Of a stretch of DNA of 64,000 nucleotides, positions 26,601 to 32,941 are shown in pieces. The stretch is from Pseudomonas japonica (GTDB taxonomy: Bacteria > Pseudomonadota > Gammaproteobacteria > Pseudomonadales > Pseudomonadaceae). Position 1 is the stretch's first letter. Each line of letters starts with the position of its first letter. Position numbers and translations under genes: made by a program. The notes beneath the pieces were generated by a model. It was not told the origin of the DNA, did not search any database, and was given only the letters and a program-made list of their open reading frames with translations. The DNA lies in assembly GCF_900188455.1 (NCBI RefSeq), contig NZ_FZOL01000002.1:423293-487292 (forward strand), in the 5' to 3' direction.

Positions 26601-28183
26601 AGGAGGGTGGGTTTTCCGGCGAGCTGGGTTTCGTAGGCCGGTTTCTCCCGCATCAGGATGCTCAGCACGAGCATGCCGTCGGTGGCCGACATACCGAACA
26701 GGCGCGGCAGGGCAATCATCCGGTAGCAGGCGGACACCACCGCCAGCGAACGGCTCGGCTTCGCCAGCCCCTGGGCCTTGAGCACCCACGCCAGAACGGT
26801 ACGCAGCAGCGCCTCGTCCACCTTGAACGCGACACACAGCTGCTTGAGGGTCAGCGCATCCTTGCCGTCCTTGGCATTGGGGTCGAATTCGCTGTCGTCC
26901 AGGAGCAGCACAGGTTCTGAGTCATCCCGCTCAACAATGTCGCCAGGGTTGAACAGCCTGTCGTAGAACGACTCGCTGCGACCGATGCCGTAGGGCGAAA
27001 TCTCATCGAGGAAGGCGACGTACTGGTAGGGTTTGACGCCGTACTTCTGCTGCAGATGGCGGAACAGGCCGAGCGCCCGCAGCGTGTTTTCACTCAGCGC
27101 ATAGTCTTCTTCGGGTTCGTCCGGCACCTCCTGCGGCAACAGGACATCAAGCATGTCCGGCTCGATGCCTTCACCTCGTTCTTGCGCCCAGTGCGCGGCC
27201 ATGACCAGTGCATCGGTTTCATCGGCGCTCAGTTCCAGCGCCCGCTGCAAGCGCACCATGCGCTGCAGGCGATCCAGATGGCCGGCGGTGAGGCCTTCGA
27301 TCTTCACGGTTTTCAGCGCCGGATCCGGCCGGCTGAGGTACAGGGGGGTGTCGCCATTATTGATGAACGCGGCGCCGTGCATGTCGCTGGAGGCATCCGC
27401 CACGTCCTCACTGGTCACGTAGTCGCTGAGCACCACCGACGTTTTCCCTTCGCCGATAGCCTGCACGGCGAGCAGGCGGCGCAATTCCTTGCGCGTTACG
27501 CCCAGGGCCTTGCACAGCCCCTGGGTGGTGCTCAGGGTTTCCAGTGCATTGCTGTCCTTGAGATGGAAGCTGCTTTCATACAGGGCTGCATCAGAGGCAT
27601 GTTCAGCCAGCAACAAACCGCGCAGTTCTGGGGAAAAACCGCTGCTCAGCGTGGTAGCTGCACGCAAGGCCGCCGAGGTGATGTGGTCGAAGGTGAAGTT
27701 CGGGTACTCGACATCCGCCGTGCGTACCACGTCCCAGATCGACAGGCGCTTTTTCTCCAGAGTCGTCTTGATCGACTCCCACGCGTAATGAAACGGCAAC
27801 TCGACCGGGTAGGTCGCACTGGCGAGGGTTTGCTGCAGCGAAGCATCCTTGGGCCGCTTCTCGCGAACCCGGTCCTCCAGCAGCTCGATCACCAGGCGCT
27901 GGGCGGGCAACGTATTCTTCAGGTTCTTGTCATCCAGACTCATGCGCAGCAGATCGGGACGCCGCTGCGCCAGCAGGTTGGCCTCGCTGGTCTCGGCGCG
28001 ATCTTCGAAAGCGTCGATACGCGCTTTCAGATCGATCAGGTACGCCAGCGGGCTGATGTTCGCGAGCGGCGCATCGGTGGCGCAACGCTGCGCCTGGTCG
28101 TCCTGGAACAGGCTGGTGTAGGTGGCGTTGTCCTTGCTGATGACGGGCGTGGCAGGGGTGGTCTGGTTCGCGAGATCGTTCAT
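20633..28183 (-). CDS. Tc-toxin A subunit (TcdA/TcaAB-like), orphan
   Basis: A 2516-residue member of the TcA family, whose members form pentameric bell-shaped toxins that bind host cells and inject a TcB-TcC effector. Length matches classical one-piece TcA proteins. Seen in order: an N-terminal VRP1-like helical region (ISPLAYLIDLKARIDAFEDR), a long helical shell, an acidic EDT repeat at ~1055-1104, a middle beta region (RPVIIAGRRYVVWVE), the conserved GTVDFRGANGLYFWELFFH near 1780, the pore coiled coil (~2139-2220, from GMAFGGSKPSSP) and the TcB-binding end (RYLPFEGTGAISRWELSF near 2460). No frameshift is visible. No tcB or tcC gene is in the window, and no signal peptide is seen. ATG at 28183 has AAGGA upstream. 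The gene lies between the two phosphate-regulon halves and is probably transcribed alone. Confidence 0.93.
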   Translation of the reverse strand: MNDLANQTTPATPVISKDNATYTSLFQDDQAQRCATDAPLANISPLAYLIDLKARIDAFEDRAETSEANLLAQRRPDLLRMSLDDKNLKNTLPAQRLVIELLEDRVREKRPKDASLQQTLASATYPVELPFHYAWESIKTTLEKKRLSIWDVVRTADVEYPNFTFDHITSAALRAATTLSSGFSPELRGLLLAEHASDAALYESSFHLKDSNALETLSTTQGLCKALGVTRKELRRLLAVQAIGEGKTSVVLSDYVTSEDVADASSDMHGAAFINNGDTPLYLSRPDPALKTVKIEGLTAGHLDRLQRMVRLQRALELSADETDALVMAAHWAQERGEGIEPDMLDVLLPQEVPDEPEEDYALSENTLRALGLFRHLQQKYGVKPYQYVAFLDEISPYGIGRSESFYDRLFNPGDIVERDDSEPVLLLDDSEFDPNAKDGKDALTLKQLCVAFKVDEALLRTVLAWVLKAQGLAKPSRSLAVVSACYRMIALPRLFGMSATDGMLVLSILMREKPAYETQLAGKPTLLPAGEADIVDVLAGVMNTIEWLKRQKMTVEQVFLVLNPQVPLVRQTWIEAFTSEAVTAEGDDESCCRAVLHKALGLDHDSFVLPLLSWIGRDVSGFRKRLNIIHGKIKQGMRPGPCFTADDAECWARLERHAAVVKVLGIEVTTLEELVANPAWFNLQGAEASALRDLDLTTLHQLTRYKTILGVLPSSTKEGDLLEYFHDMNGDDAVEASDAWSRLATLLGLPVESLVNIALVQPPATVRDLERLLRQLDLAARSGVSVDALIEMGELKDSTDYAAFQCCAVALRKGCSASERKLIDNELGGIWREALLQWLVAHWLPGNKTLVGIESRQDLADYLLVDVEVSHEPVTTRVASAITSLQRYLHQLHARLEPGYEYVAIPMQERDDWVNFASRYESWRTRRELHNEPQNFIDPTRRQRRTEAFKELENLLAQGKRQTEDIQTAMLGYLSSFEKVSNIQPISVYADGTLPLADTYHFIGKTNVEPVEYYWRTLDLSRRDQDNAPSMLAWGEWQKISLAVNGGIATTHLPKVGEDTSKEGEDTPKEGEGTPKVSEDTSTEDEDTSKEDEDTPKEDEDTRTRIELIRPVIIAGRRYVVWVERDATAIAMGSDNKASPYYPLRVCFAFQQTDGSWAPPNELLCLDGHDANGKFVGTRESVPGVGANGTATGNAYLKTMDFEPGLTVMVNSTGDRFNDPWLTVLLFDAAESNFTGESKKAKWKRNEDYFIVVRDLLLIEEKDLDAQDKDKRPIETQLVKNWLKFFRDPRVVQHPYVGALIDLKEESAKSKAFKWGDEATDTKLAAVYDVTKKGDVVLNGALSSDQQAIDVSVEMDSEWSARQDMWHFTSVKVAANGPLFDLEIEANKLDEEQVTLTLSVTSQSTNLDRYFCVYFTGNCARTGAKAFSARIDFHEGGKTWSTQASAKKGIVLSGLDLHIHVESRLGSGVGDLPWFEPGLKASSRFRAGEANLAMVLTATLAAANNATWTLSTDDKSLLKRFKLDTLEAWSKDKPDAFAALKKVLWTTRYTTQQIYNERLQLPPDSGTDRRRSIADAIDSARGLNRQDVVDFFILEETAAVTAEQIDLGDKLTAEAAVRLRHLYPQECMRILLKIDPKHEMSWEDVLITDGDSRTSCLCPVSRDIPLYTFKLTVSDPNMDGKTLATLTRVYKLEDKLDDAVPSVQIRRNGQQALYLDLKEANQKAEEKDRLAVQSLRLNTLFGKQLVALATQSVDMALSWHAQSLPEPPMEAGSEGGTVDFRGANGLYFWELFFHVPFLVAWRLRETRQYHQAWHWCTRYLFDPYRTANDDVTGQPAFWLSQPLLDRGALQTTVGVDDPDLLAYSRPECYRQALHRFVVESWRREGDDLYRQFTPGSLAAASMCYEKALRLIGVLPELFSTAPGEPITLQRATTSDLSVPLNTSLVQLRNLLRNRLHNLRHGLTLDGKRVPLSLYGEDESQDGFGHGGFLLGGVAGQKAPLQVPPYRYREVRERADAAVVQLIGLGRELMHVYEREADESLNVASKANLILLSEFTCRLQTEAVEAARRGKDTLLASRQQTQHRLDHYKERVDEGILDLEHAASAAGYVAQSLLALAVPFEHAAGITDTIPTIYGMAFGGSKPSSPMAKTALGLRAAAQISELVQDELRTQADYELRRIEWQFEVDQAQLELKVFDKQLAEQEVQIRATQIALEEARAQQQAQREEYDLMVSGFAIVPTYTWMIGQLSQIYAKAYDAVLSLCLTAQASLQYELGDFTQRFIRTGAWRDNWRGMLAGESLQRDLLEMDARRVVANERGMHIRKDISLVKCGKLKEADLHKGLVDGKLLFALLAQDFDLDFPGHFLRRIVSLSVSMTLENGPAAEPVAAMLTQTGNTLLLKPDIEGAKRLYKSKEGTEENLVCDLRTNQQIVVWSTGEMVRDQIIHRTLFDEARYLPFEGTGAISRWELSFPGGASVNPALKDGEKWKVKDIVVHLDYTAVDGGDEFREAVRSLLPKK
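24882..25021. repeat. 21-bp coding tandem repeat in the Tc-toxin gene
   Basis: About 6.7 imperfect copies of a 21-base unit (+ strand form close to TCATCTTCCTTGGAAGTGTC). On the coding strand it gives seven-residue repeats of the form EDTSKEG/EDTPKED. The unit is a multiple of three, so copy-number change keeps the frame. It encodes an acidic, presumably disordered loop immediately before a conserved beta segment. Confidence 0.92.
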
Positions 28184-28408
28184 CGTCCGATTCCTTGCAA
28201 ACGAATACGAAGCGGCACACGCACGGGCGTCCCGCCGTTTCCACTCGGGCTCGAAGTGGGCACGGGAACGTTAGATCAGGGGGGGCAAGCGCACACCTGA
28301 CAAAAATATCAGTGGGTTCGCTGGCGAAGGAGGCGGGAGGGGTGCAGACGGCCCTTTCCGGGCACCCTGGCAAAACCAGTGCGTACCCGGATGCCGACGA
28401 ACGGCCGA
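28184..28408. promoter_or_regulatory. Gap upstream of the Tc-toxin gene
   Basis: A 225-base gap between tcA and the response-regulator gene, both on the minus strand, so it must hold the tcA promoter unless tcA is cotranscribed with the regulator. Seen in it: a G-run (28279-28286), the A/T-rich inverted repeat CTGA-CAAAAATA-TCAG at about 28297-28312, and no clear terminator for the regulator gene. Confidence 0.4.
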
Positions 28409-29305
28409 TCAGGCGCCCGGGATGTACTGCTTCTGCGCGGTGCCGCGGGCGATCAGGCGCGACAGGTAGTCGAGTTTCTGCGCGTCCTGGTCGACGAAAC
28501 GGAAAGTCAGTTGCAGCCAGTCGCTGTCCGGCTTCGGCTCCAGCGCCGCGACCGAATGCAGGTAGCCGTTGAGACGGGCCACTTCCGACTGCTCGCCCTG
28601 CTCCAGGTCAAGCACGGCGCCTTCCAGCACCTGCGGCAGCGCCTCGCTGCGACGGACCACCAGCGAGGCCTCCTTCAGCGTCAGGGCCTTGATGATGCAC
28701 GGCTGGTTGCCGCTGGACAGGCGCAACTGGCCCTGGCCACGGCCCGTCGGTGTGGCGGGCTGGGTCGGTACCGGCGGGGCGTTGAGCAGCGGCTTGGCGG
28801 CGGGCGCGGCGGCCGGCGCGCTGGGCGCCGCGGGCTTGGCACCGCCGGTCAGGGCCGACAGGGAATCGTTTGCGAAGCCGGTCGAGGAACGCGCCGGACC
28901 ACCCGCCATCGCCGCCTCCAGTTTGCCGACCTTGGCCAGGGCTTTCTTCACCTTGGTCAGCAACTGTTCGTTGGTGAACGGCTTGCCGACATAGTCCGAA
29001 ACGCCGGCCTGGATCGCCTGGACCACGTTTTCCTTGTCGCCACGGCTGGTCACCATGATGAACGGCAGGGCCTTGAGCGCGTCCTGCTGACGGCACCAGG
29101 TGAGCAACTCGAGACCGGACATCTCCGGCATCTCCCAGTCGCACAGGACCATGTCGAAGACGTCCTTGGTCATCAGGGTCTGGGCCTTGCGCCCGTTGAC
29201 CGCATCTTCGATGACCATACCGGGGAAATAGTTACGCAGGCATTTCTTTACCAGGTCGCGGATGAACGGCGCATCATCCACAACCAGCACACTGACTTTA
29301 CTCAT
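28409..29305 (-). CDS. Response regulator with C-terminal PilZ-like domain
   Basis: A 298-residue cytoplasmic protein. Residues 1-125 form a receiver domain with the acidic pair (VLVVDDAPFIRDL), phospho-acceptor Asp in MVLCDWEMPEMSG and the lysine of VGKPFTNEQ. A Ala/Pro-rich linker follows (about 130-190), then a ~105-residue C-terminal beta domain resembling PilZ but without the RxxxR c-di-GMP motif. Output is therefore unclear: protein-protein signalling or a degenerate PilZ. ATG at 29305 has AAGGAG upstream. It lies next to phoU, separated by the phoU terminator; the cognate kinase is not in the window. Confidence 0.88.
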   Translation of the reverse strand: MSKVSVLVVDDAPFIRDLVKKCLRNYFPGMVIEDAVNGRKAQTLMTKDVFDMVLCDWEMPEMSGLELLTWCRQQDALKALPFIMVTSRGDKENVVQAIQAGVSDYVGKPFTNEQLLTKVKKALAKVGKLEAAMAGGPARSSTGFANDSLSALTGGAKPAAPSAPAAAPAAKPLLNAPPVPTQPATPTGRGQGQLRLSSGNQPCIIKALTLKEASLVVRRSEALPQVLEGAVLDLEQGEQSEVARLNGYLHSVAALEPKPDSDWLQLTFRFVDQDAQKLDYLSRLIARGTAQKQYIPGA

Positions 29306-29424
29306 CGCCACTCCTTCCTGATCCCGACTAGCATAACGTTGACTGATGGCCATTTGCCAAAACTTCGGTCACGCCGGGACACAACAACAGATTCGTTCGC
29401 GGGTGCCTTCTATTGCGCTGCCGC

Positions 29425-29454
29425 AAACGAAAACGCCCGGCCAAGGCCGGGCGT
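29425..29454 (-). terminator. Terminator after phoU
   Basis: Perfect 10-bp stem ACGCCCGGCC/GGCCGGGCGT at 29433-29454 with an AA loop, followed on the minus strand by TTTTCGTTTG. It closes the pstSCAB-phoU unit. Confidence 0.88.
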
Positions 29455-29471
29455 CAGTTCTCGGGGCAACC

Positions 29472-30227
29472 TTATTTATCGTCAGATTCGCCCGGAACAT
29501 TAGGCACTTCGGCGCCTTGCACTTCTTCTTTCATGCGCTTGAGGCCGAGGTGACGCACGTCGGTGCCGCGCACCAGGTAGATCACCAGCTCGGAGATGTT
29601 GCGCGCGTGGTCGCCGATCCGCTCCAGCGAACGCAGGGCCCAGATGACGCTGAGGACCCGCGAGATCGAACGCGGGTCTTCCATCATGTAGGTCACCAGC
29701 TCGCGCAGGGCGGTCTTGTACTCGCGGTCGATGGTCTTGTCGTACTGAGCCACGGACAGCGCCAGGTCGGCGTCGAAGCGAGCGAAGGCGTCCAGCGCGT
29801 CGCGGACCATATTGCGTACCTGGTCACCGATGTGACGAACCTCGACGTAGCCGCGCGGCGACTCGCCCTCCTCGCACAGCTGGATGGCACGGCGGGCGAT
29901 CTTGGTCGACTCGTCGCCGATACGCTCCAGGTCGATCACCGACTTGGAGATGCTGATGATCAGGCGCAGGTCGGACGCGGCAGGCTGGCGACGGGCCAGG
30001 ATGCGCACGCATTCCTCGTCGATGTTGCGCTCCATCTGGTTGATCTGCTCGTCGACCTCGCGCACCTGCTGGGCCAGGCCGGAGTCGGCCTCGATCAGCG
30101 CGGTGACCGCGTCGTTGACCTGCTTCTCGACCAGGCCGCCCATGGCCAGGAGGTGGCTGCGCACCTCTTCGAGTTCGGCGTTGAACTGCTGGGAGATGTG
30201 ATGGGTGAGGCTGTCTTTATCGATCAT
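29472..30227 (-). CDS. phoU: Phosphate signalling protein PhoU
   Basis: Cytoplasmic helical protein that links the Pst transporter to PhoR and keeps the Pho regulon off when phosphate is plentiful. The 251 residues form the two three-helix bundles of the family; metal-binding signatures such as ERIGDESTKIARRA and ERIGDHARNISELVIY are both visible. ATG at 30227 gives the usual MIDKDSLTHHIS start. It is last in pstSCAB-phoU, 106 bases after pstB; that gap carries only short GC-rich stems. Confidence 0.97.
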   Translation of the reverse strand: MIDKDSLTHHISQQFNAELEEVRSHLLAMGGLVEKQVNDAVTALIEADSGLAQQVREVDEQINQMERNIDEECVRILARRQPAASDLRLIISISKSVIDLERIGDESTKIARRAIQLCEEGESPRGYVEVRHIGDQVRNMVRDALDAFARFDADLALSVAQYDKTIDREYKTALRELVTYMMEDPRSISRVLSVIWALRSLERIGDHARNISELVIYLVRGTDVRHLGLKRMKEEVQGAEVPNVPGESDDK

Positions 30228-30333
30228 GCTTTCGCTCCGCGAAGCTGCCGGCTCCAAGCCGCAGGCTTCAAGTCATTCGTGTCTGTCCCGGGCACCGCCT
30301 GCTCGCCGCTCGTGGCTGCGCTTGCGCCAGTTC

Positions 30334-31167
30334 CTAGCCGTAGCGACCGGTGATGTAGTCTTCGGTCTGCTTCTTGGCCGGGTTGGTGAACAGGGTATCG
30401 GTGTCGCCGAACTCGACCAGTTTGCCCATGTACATGAACGCGGTGTAGTCGGAGACGCGCGCCGCCTGCTGCATGTTGTGGGTCACGATGACGATGGTGT
30501 ACTTGGATTTCAGCTCGTAGATCAGCTCTTCGACCTTCAGGGTCGAGATCGGGTCGAGTGCCGAGCACGGTTCGTCGAGGAGCAGGACTTCCGGCTCGAC
30601 GGCGATGGTGCGGGCGATGACCAGACGCTGCTGCTGGCCACCGGACAGGCCCAGTGCCGAGTCGTGCAGACGGTCTTTGACTTCGTCCCACAGGGCCGCG
30701 CCCTTCAGGGCCCACTCGACGGCTTCGTCGAGCACGCGCTTCTTGTTGATGCCCTGGATACGCAGGCCGTAGACCACGTTTTCATAGATGGTCTTGGGGA
30801 ACGGGTTGGGCTTCTGGAACACCATGCCGACGCGGCGGCGCAGTTCGGCAACGTCTTCGCCCTTGCGATAGATGTTGTTGCCGTACAGGTTGATCGCGCC
30901 CTCGACGCGGCAGCCGTCGACCAGGTCGTTCATGCGGTTGAAGGTCCGCAGCAGGGTCGACTTGCCGCAGCCGGACGGGCCGATGAAGGCGGTCACGCGC
31001 TGTTTCGGGATGTTCATGCCGACGTCGAACAGGGCTTGTTTGTCGCCGTAGAACAGGCTCAGGCCAGGCACTTCGATGGCCACGGTTTCTTCGGCCAGGC
31101 GCAGACTCTGTTTGTCGCGACCCAGGGCCGACATGTCGATGCCGTGGGCGTGGGATTCATGCTGCAT
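30334..31167 (-). CDS. pstB: Phosphate ABC transporter ATPase PstB
   Basis: ATP-hydrolysing subunit of the high-affinity phosphate importer. The 277 residues contain Walker A (GPSGCGKST), the signature LSGGQQQRL and Walker B ([13 protein letters not shown]), plus the PstB-type N-terminal strand ([14 protein letters not shown]). The first ~25 residues are an extension beyond the E. coli protein; an internal Met at residue 12 is an alternative start. It lies 85 bases downstream of pstA in the same operon. Confidence 0.97.
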   Translation of the reverse strand: MQHESHAHGIDMSALGRDKQSLRLAEETVAIEVPGLSLFYGDKQALFDVGMNIPKQRVTAFIGPSGCGKSTLLRTFNRMNDLVDGCRVEGAINLYGNNIYRKGEDVAELRRRVGMVFQKPNPFPKTIYENVVYGLRIQGINKKRVLDEAVEWALKGAALWDEVKDRLHDSALGLSGGQQQRLVIARTIAVEPEVLLLDEPCSALDPISTLKVEELIYELKSKYTIVIVTHNMQQAARVSDYTAFMYMGKLVEFGDTDTLFTNPAKKQTEDYITGRYG

Positions 31168-31252
31168 GGTCAGACTCCATACGCTATCAATTTCGTTTCA
31201 TCGCACCGCCCGGCGCTGGGGCACGGGCGGCAATCGCAAAAGGGGGTGTCGA

Positions 31253-32923
31253 TCAGCTGTCCAGCGCTTTGTACTTCTCGCGCAGGTGGTTACGGATCCA
31301 GACCGCCGAAAGGTTCAGGGTGGCGATCACCAGGACCAGCAGCAGCGCGGTGGCGTAGACCAGCGGACGGGCAGCCTCGACGTTCGGGCTCTGGAAGCCG
31401 ACGTCATAGATGTGGAAGCCCAGGTGCATGATCTTCTGATCCAGGTGCAGGTACGGGTAGTTGCCATCCACCGGCAGCGAAGGCGCCAGTTTCACCACAC
31501 CCACCAGCATCAGCGGCGCCACCTCACCGGCGGCACGGGCCACCGCGAGGATCATGCCGGTCATCATCGCCGGACTGGCCATCGGCAGGACGATCTTCCA
31601 CAGGGTCTCGGCCTTGGTCGCGCCCAGGGCCAGCGAACCCTCGCGCACGGTCCGCGGAATCCGCGCCAGGCCTTCCTCGGTGGCGACGATCACCACCGGC
31701 ACCGCCAGCAGCGCCAGGGTCAGCGAAGCCCAGAGCAGACCCGGGGTACCCAGGGTCGGCGCCGGCAGCGCTTCGGGGAAGAACAGACGGTCGAGCGAGC
31801 CACCCAGCACGTAGACGAAGAAGCCCAGGCCGAACACGCCGTAGACGATCGCCGGCACGCCGGCCAGGTTGTTCACCGCGATGCGGATCAGACGGGTCAC
31901 CGGGCCCTGGCGGGCATACTCGCGCAGATAGACTGCGGCCAGCACGCCAAACGGGGTCACGATCACGGCCATGATCAGGGTCATCATCACGGTACCGAAA
32001 ATGGCCGGGAAGATACCGCCTTCGGTGTTGGCTTCACGCGGGTCGTCGCTGAGGAATTCCCAGACCTTGGCGAAGTACACGCCCAGCTTGGTGAACAGAC
32101 CCATGCCGTTAGGCTGGTAGGCATGCACGACCTTGCTCAGGTTGATCTCGACTTCGCGGCCGTTGCCGTCACGGGCGACCAGGGCATCGCGAGCGAAGTC
32201 CTGGTGCAGGCTGCCCAGACGCTCTTCGATGGCCTTGTAGCGGTTGTTCAGCTCGGCACGCTCGGCTTCGATATCGGCCTGGGCGGCGGCATCCAGCTTG
32301 CCTTCCAGTTCCAGCTTGCGGCTGTGCAGACGCAAGCGTTCGAGGCCATGGTTGATGGCGCCGATATCCTTTTTCTCGAGGCTCTGCAGGTCGCCGGCCA
32401 GTTTCTCGGAGCGGGCCAGACGGCTTTGCAGCTCGTTCCAGGCGGCCGCGCCTTCGGCGACCACCTTGCCGTTTTCCTTGACGCCGACCAGGTAGCCGTA
32501 GAAGTTGCCCCACTCGCGACGTTCCAGGGCGATCAGATCGGCCGGACGCTGCTGGTCGACCAGCCACTCACCGACCACCCAGGTGAAGTCGCTGCCGTTC
32601 AGGTCACGGTTGCCGATCTTGATCAGCTCGCGAGTCATGAACTCCGGGCCGTCGTCCGGTACCGGCAGGCCGGCACCTTTCAGACGCGCGCGTGGCACTT
32701 CTTCCTTCTGCACCACCTCGCCGACCACTACGTGGCTGGGCTGGCCAGGCACGTTGTAGCTGGCCTGGACCAGGTCAGCGGGCCAGAAGTGACCCAGGCC
32801 GCGGACGGCGATTACGGCGAGCAGGCCGATGGTCATGATGACCGCGATGGCGACCGAGCCACCGCTGATCCAGACGCCCGGGGCGCCGCTCTTGAACCAG
32901 CTGTTGAGGGAATCCTTTTTCAC
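31253..32923 (-). CDS. pstA: Phosphate ABC transporter permease PstA (extended)
   Basis: Membrane subunit of the phosphate importer. At 556 residues it is nearly twice the E. coli length. After the first membrane helix (SVAIAVIMTIGLLAVIAV) comes a ~250-residue soluble, partly coiled-coil insertion (EKKDIGAINHGLERLRLHSRK region), then the canonical permease core from about residue 310 with the EAA-type loop EEGLARIPRTVREGSLALGATKAET. The long insertion is normal for Pseudomonas PstA; its purpose is not known to me. Only 18 bases separate it from pstC. Confidence 0.95.
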   Translation of the reverse strand: MKKDSLNSWFKSGAPGVWISGGSVAIAVIMTIGLLAVIAVRGLGHFWPADLVQASYNVPGQPSHVVVGEVVQKEEVPRARLKGAGLPVPDDGPEFMTRELIKIGNRDLNGSDFTWVVGEWLVDQQRPADLIALERREWGNFYGYLVGVKENGKVVAEGAAAWNELQSRLARSEKLAGDLQSLEKKDIGAINHGLERLRLHSRKLELEGKLDAAAQADIEAERAELNNRYKAIEERLGSLHQDFARDALVARDGNGREVEINLSKVVHAYQPNGMGLFTKLGVYFAKVWEFLSDDPREANTEGGIFPAIFGTVMMTLIMAVIVTPFGVLAAVYLREYARQGPVTRLIRIAVNNLAGVPAIVYGVFGLGFFVYVLGGSLDRLFFPEALPAPTLGTPGLLWASLTLALLAVPVVIVATEEGLARIPRTVREGSLALGATKAETLWKIVLPMASPAMMTGMILAVARAAGEVAPLMLVGVVKLAPSLPVDGNYPYLHLDQKIMHLGFHIYDVGFQSPNVEAARPLVYATALLLVLVIATLNLSAVWIRNHLREKYKALDS

Positions 32924-32941
32924 GGATCTCTACCTTCTCTA

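Noticed and set aside
23879..26920. A 1013-codon open frame antisense within the Tc-toxin gene
   Set aside because: The toxin frame has clear family motifs throughout, while this frame has none; its SVFI-type repeats are the complement of the toxin's 21-base repeat.
28291..28316. Possible Pho box upstream of the toxin gene
   Set aside because: One half-site-like TTGTCAG is present on the minus strand, but no second heptamer at 11 bases. The inverted CTGA...TCAG does not fit PhoB binding.
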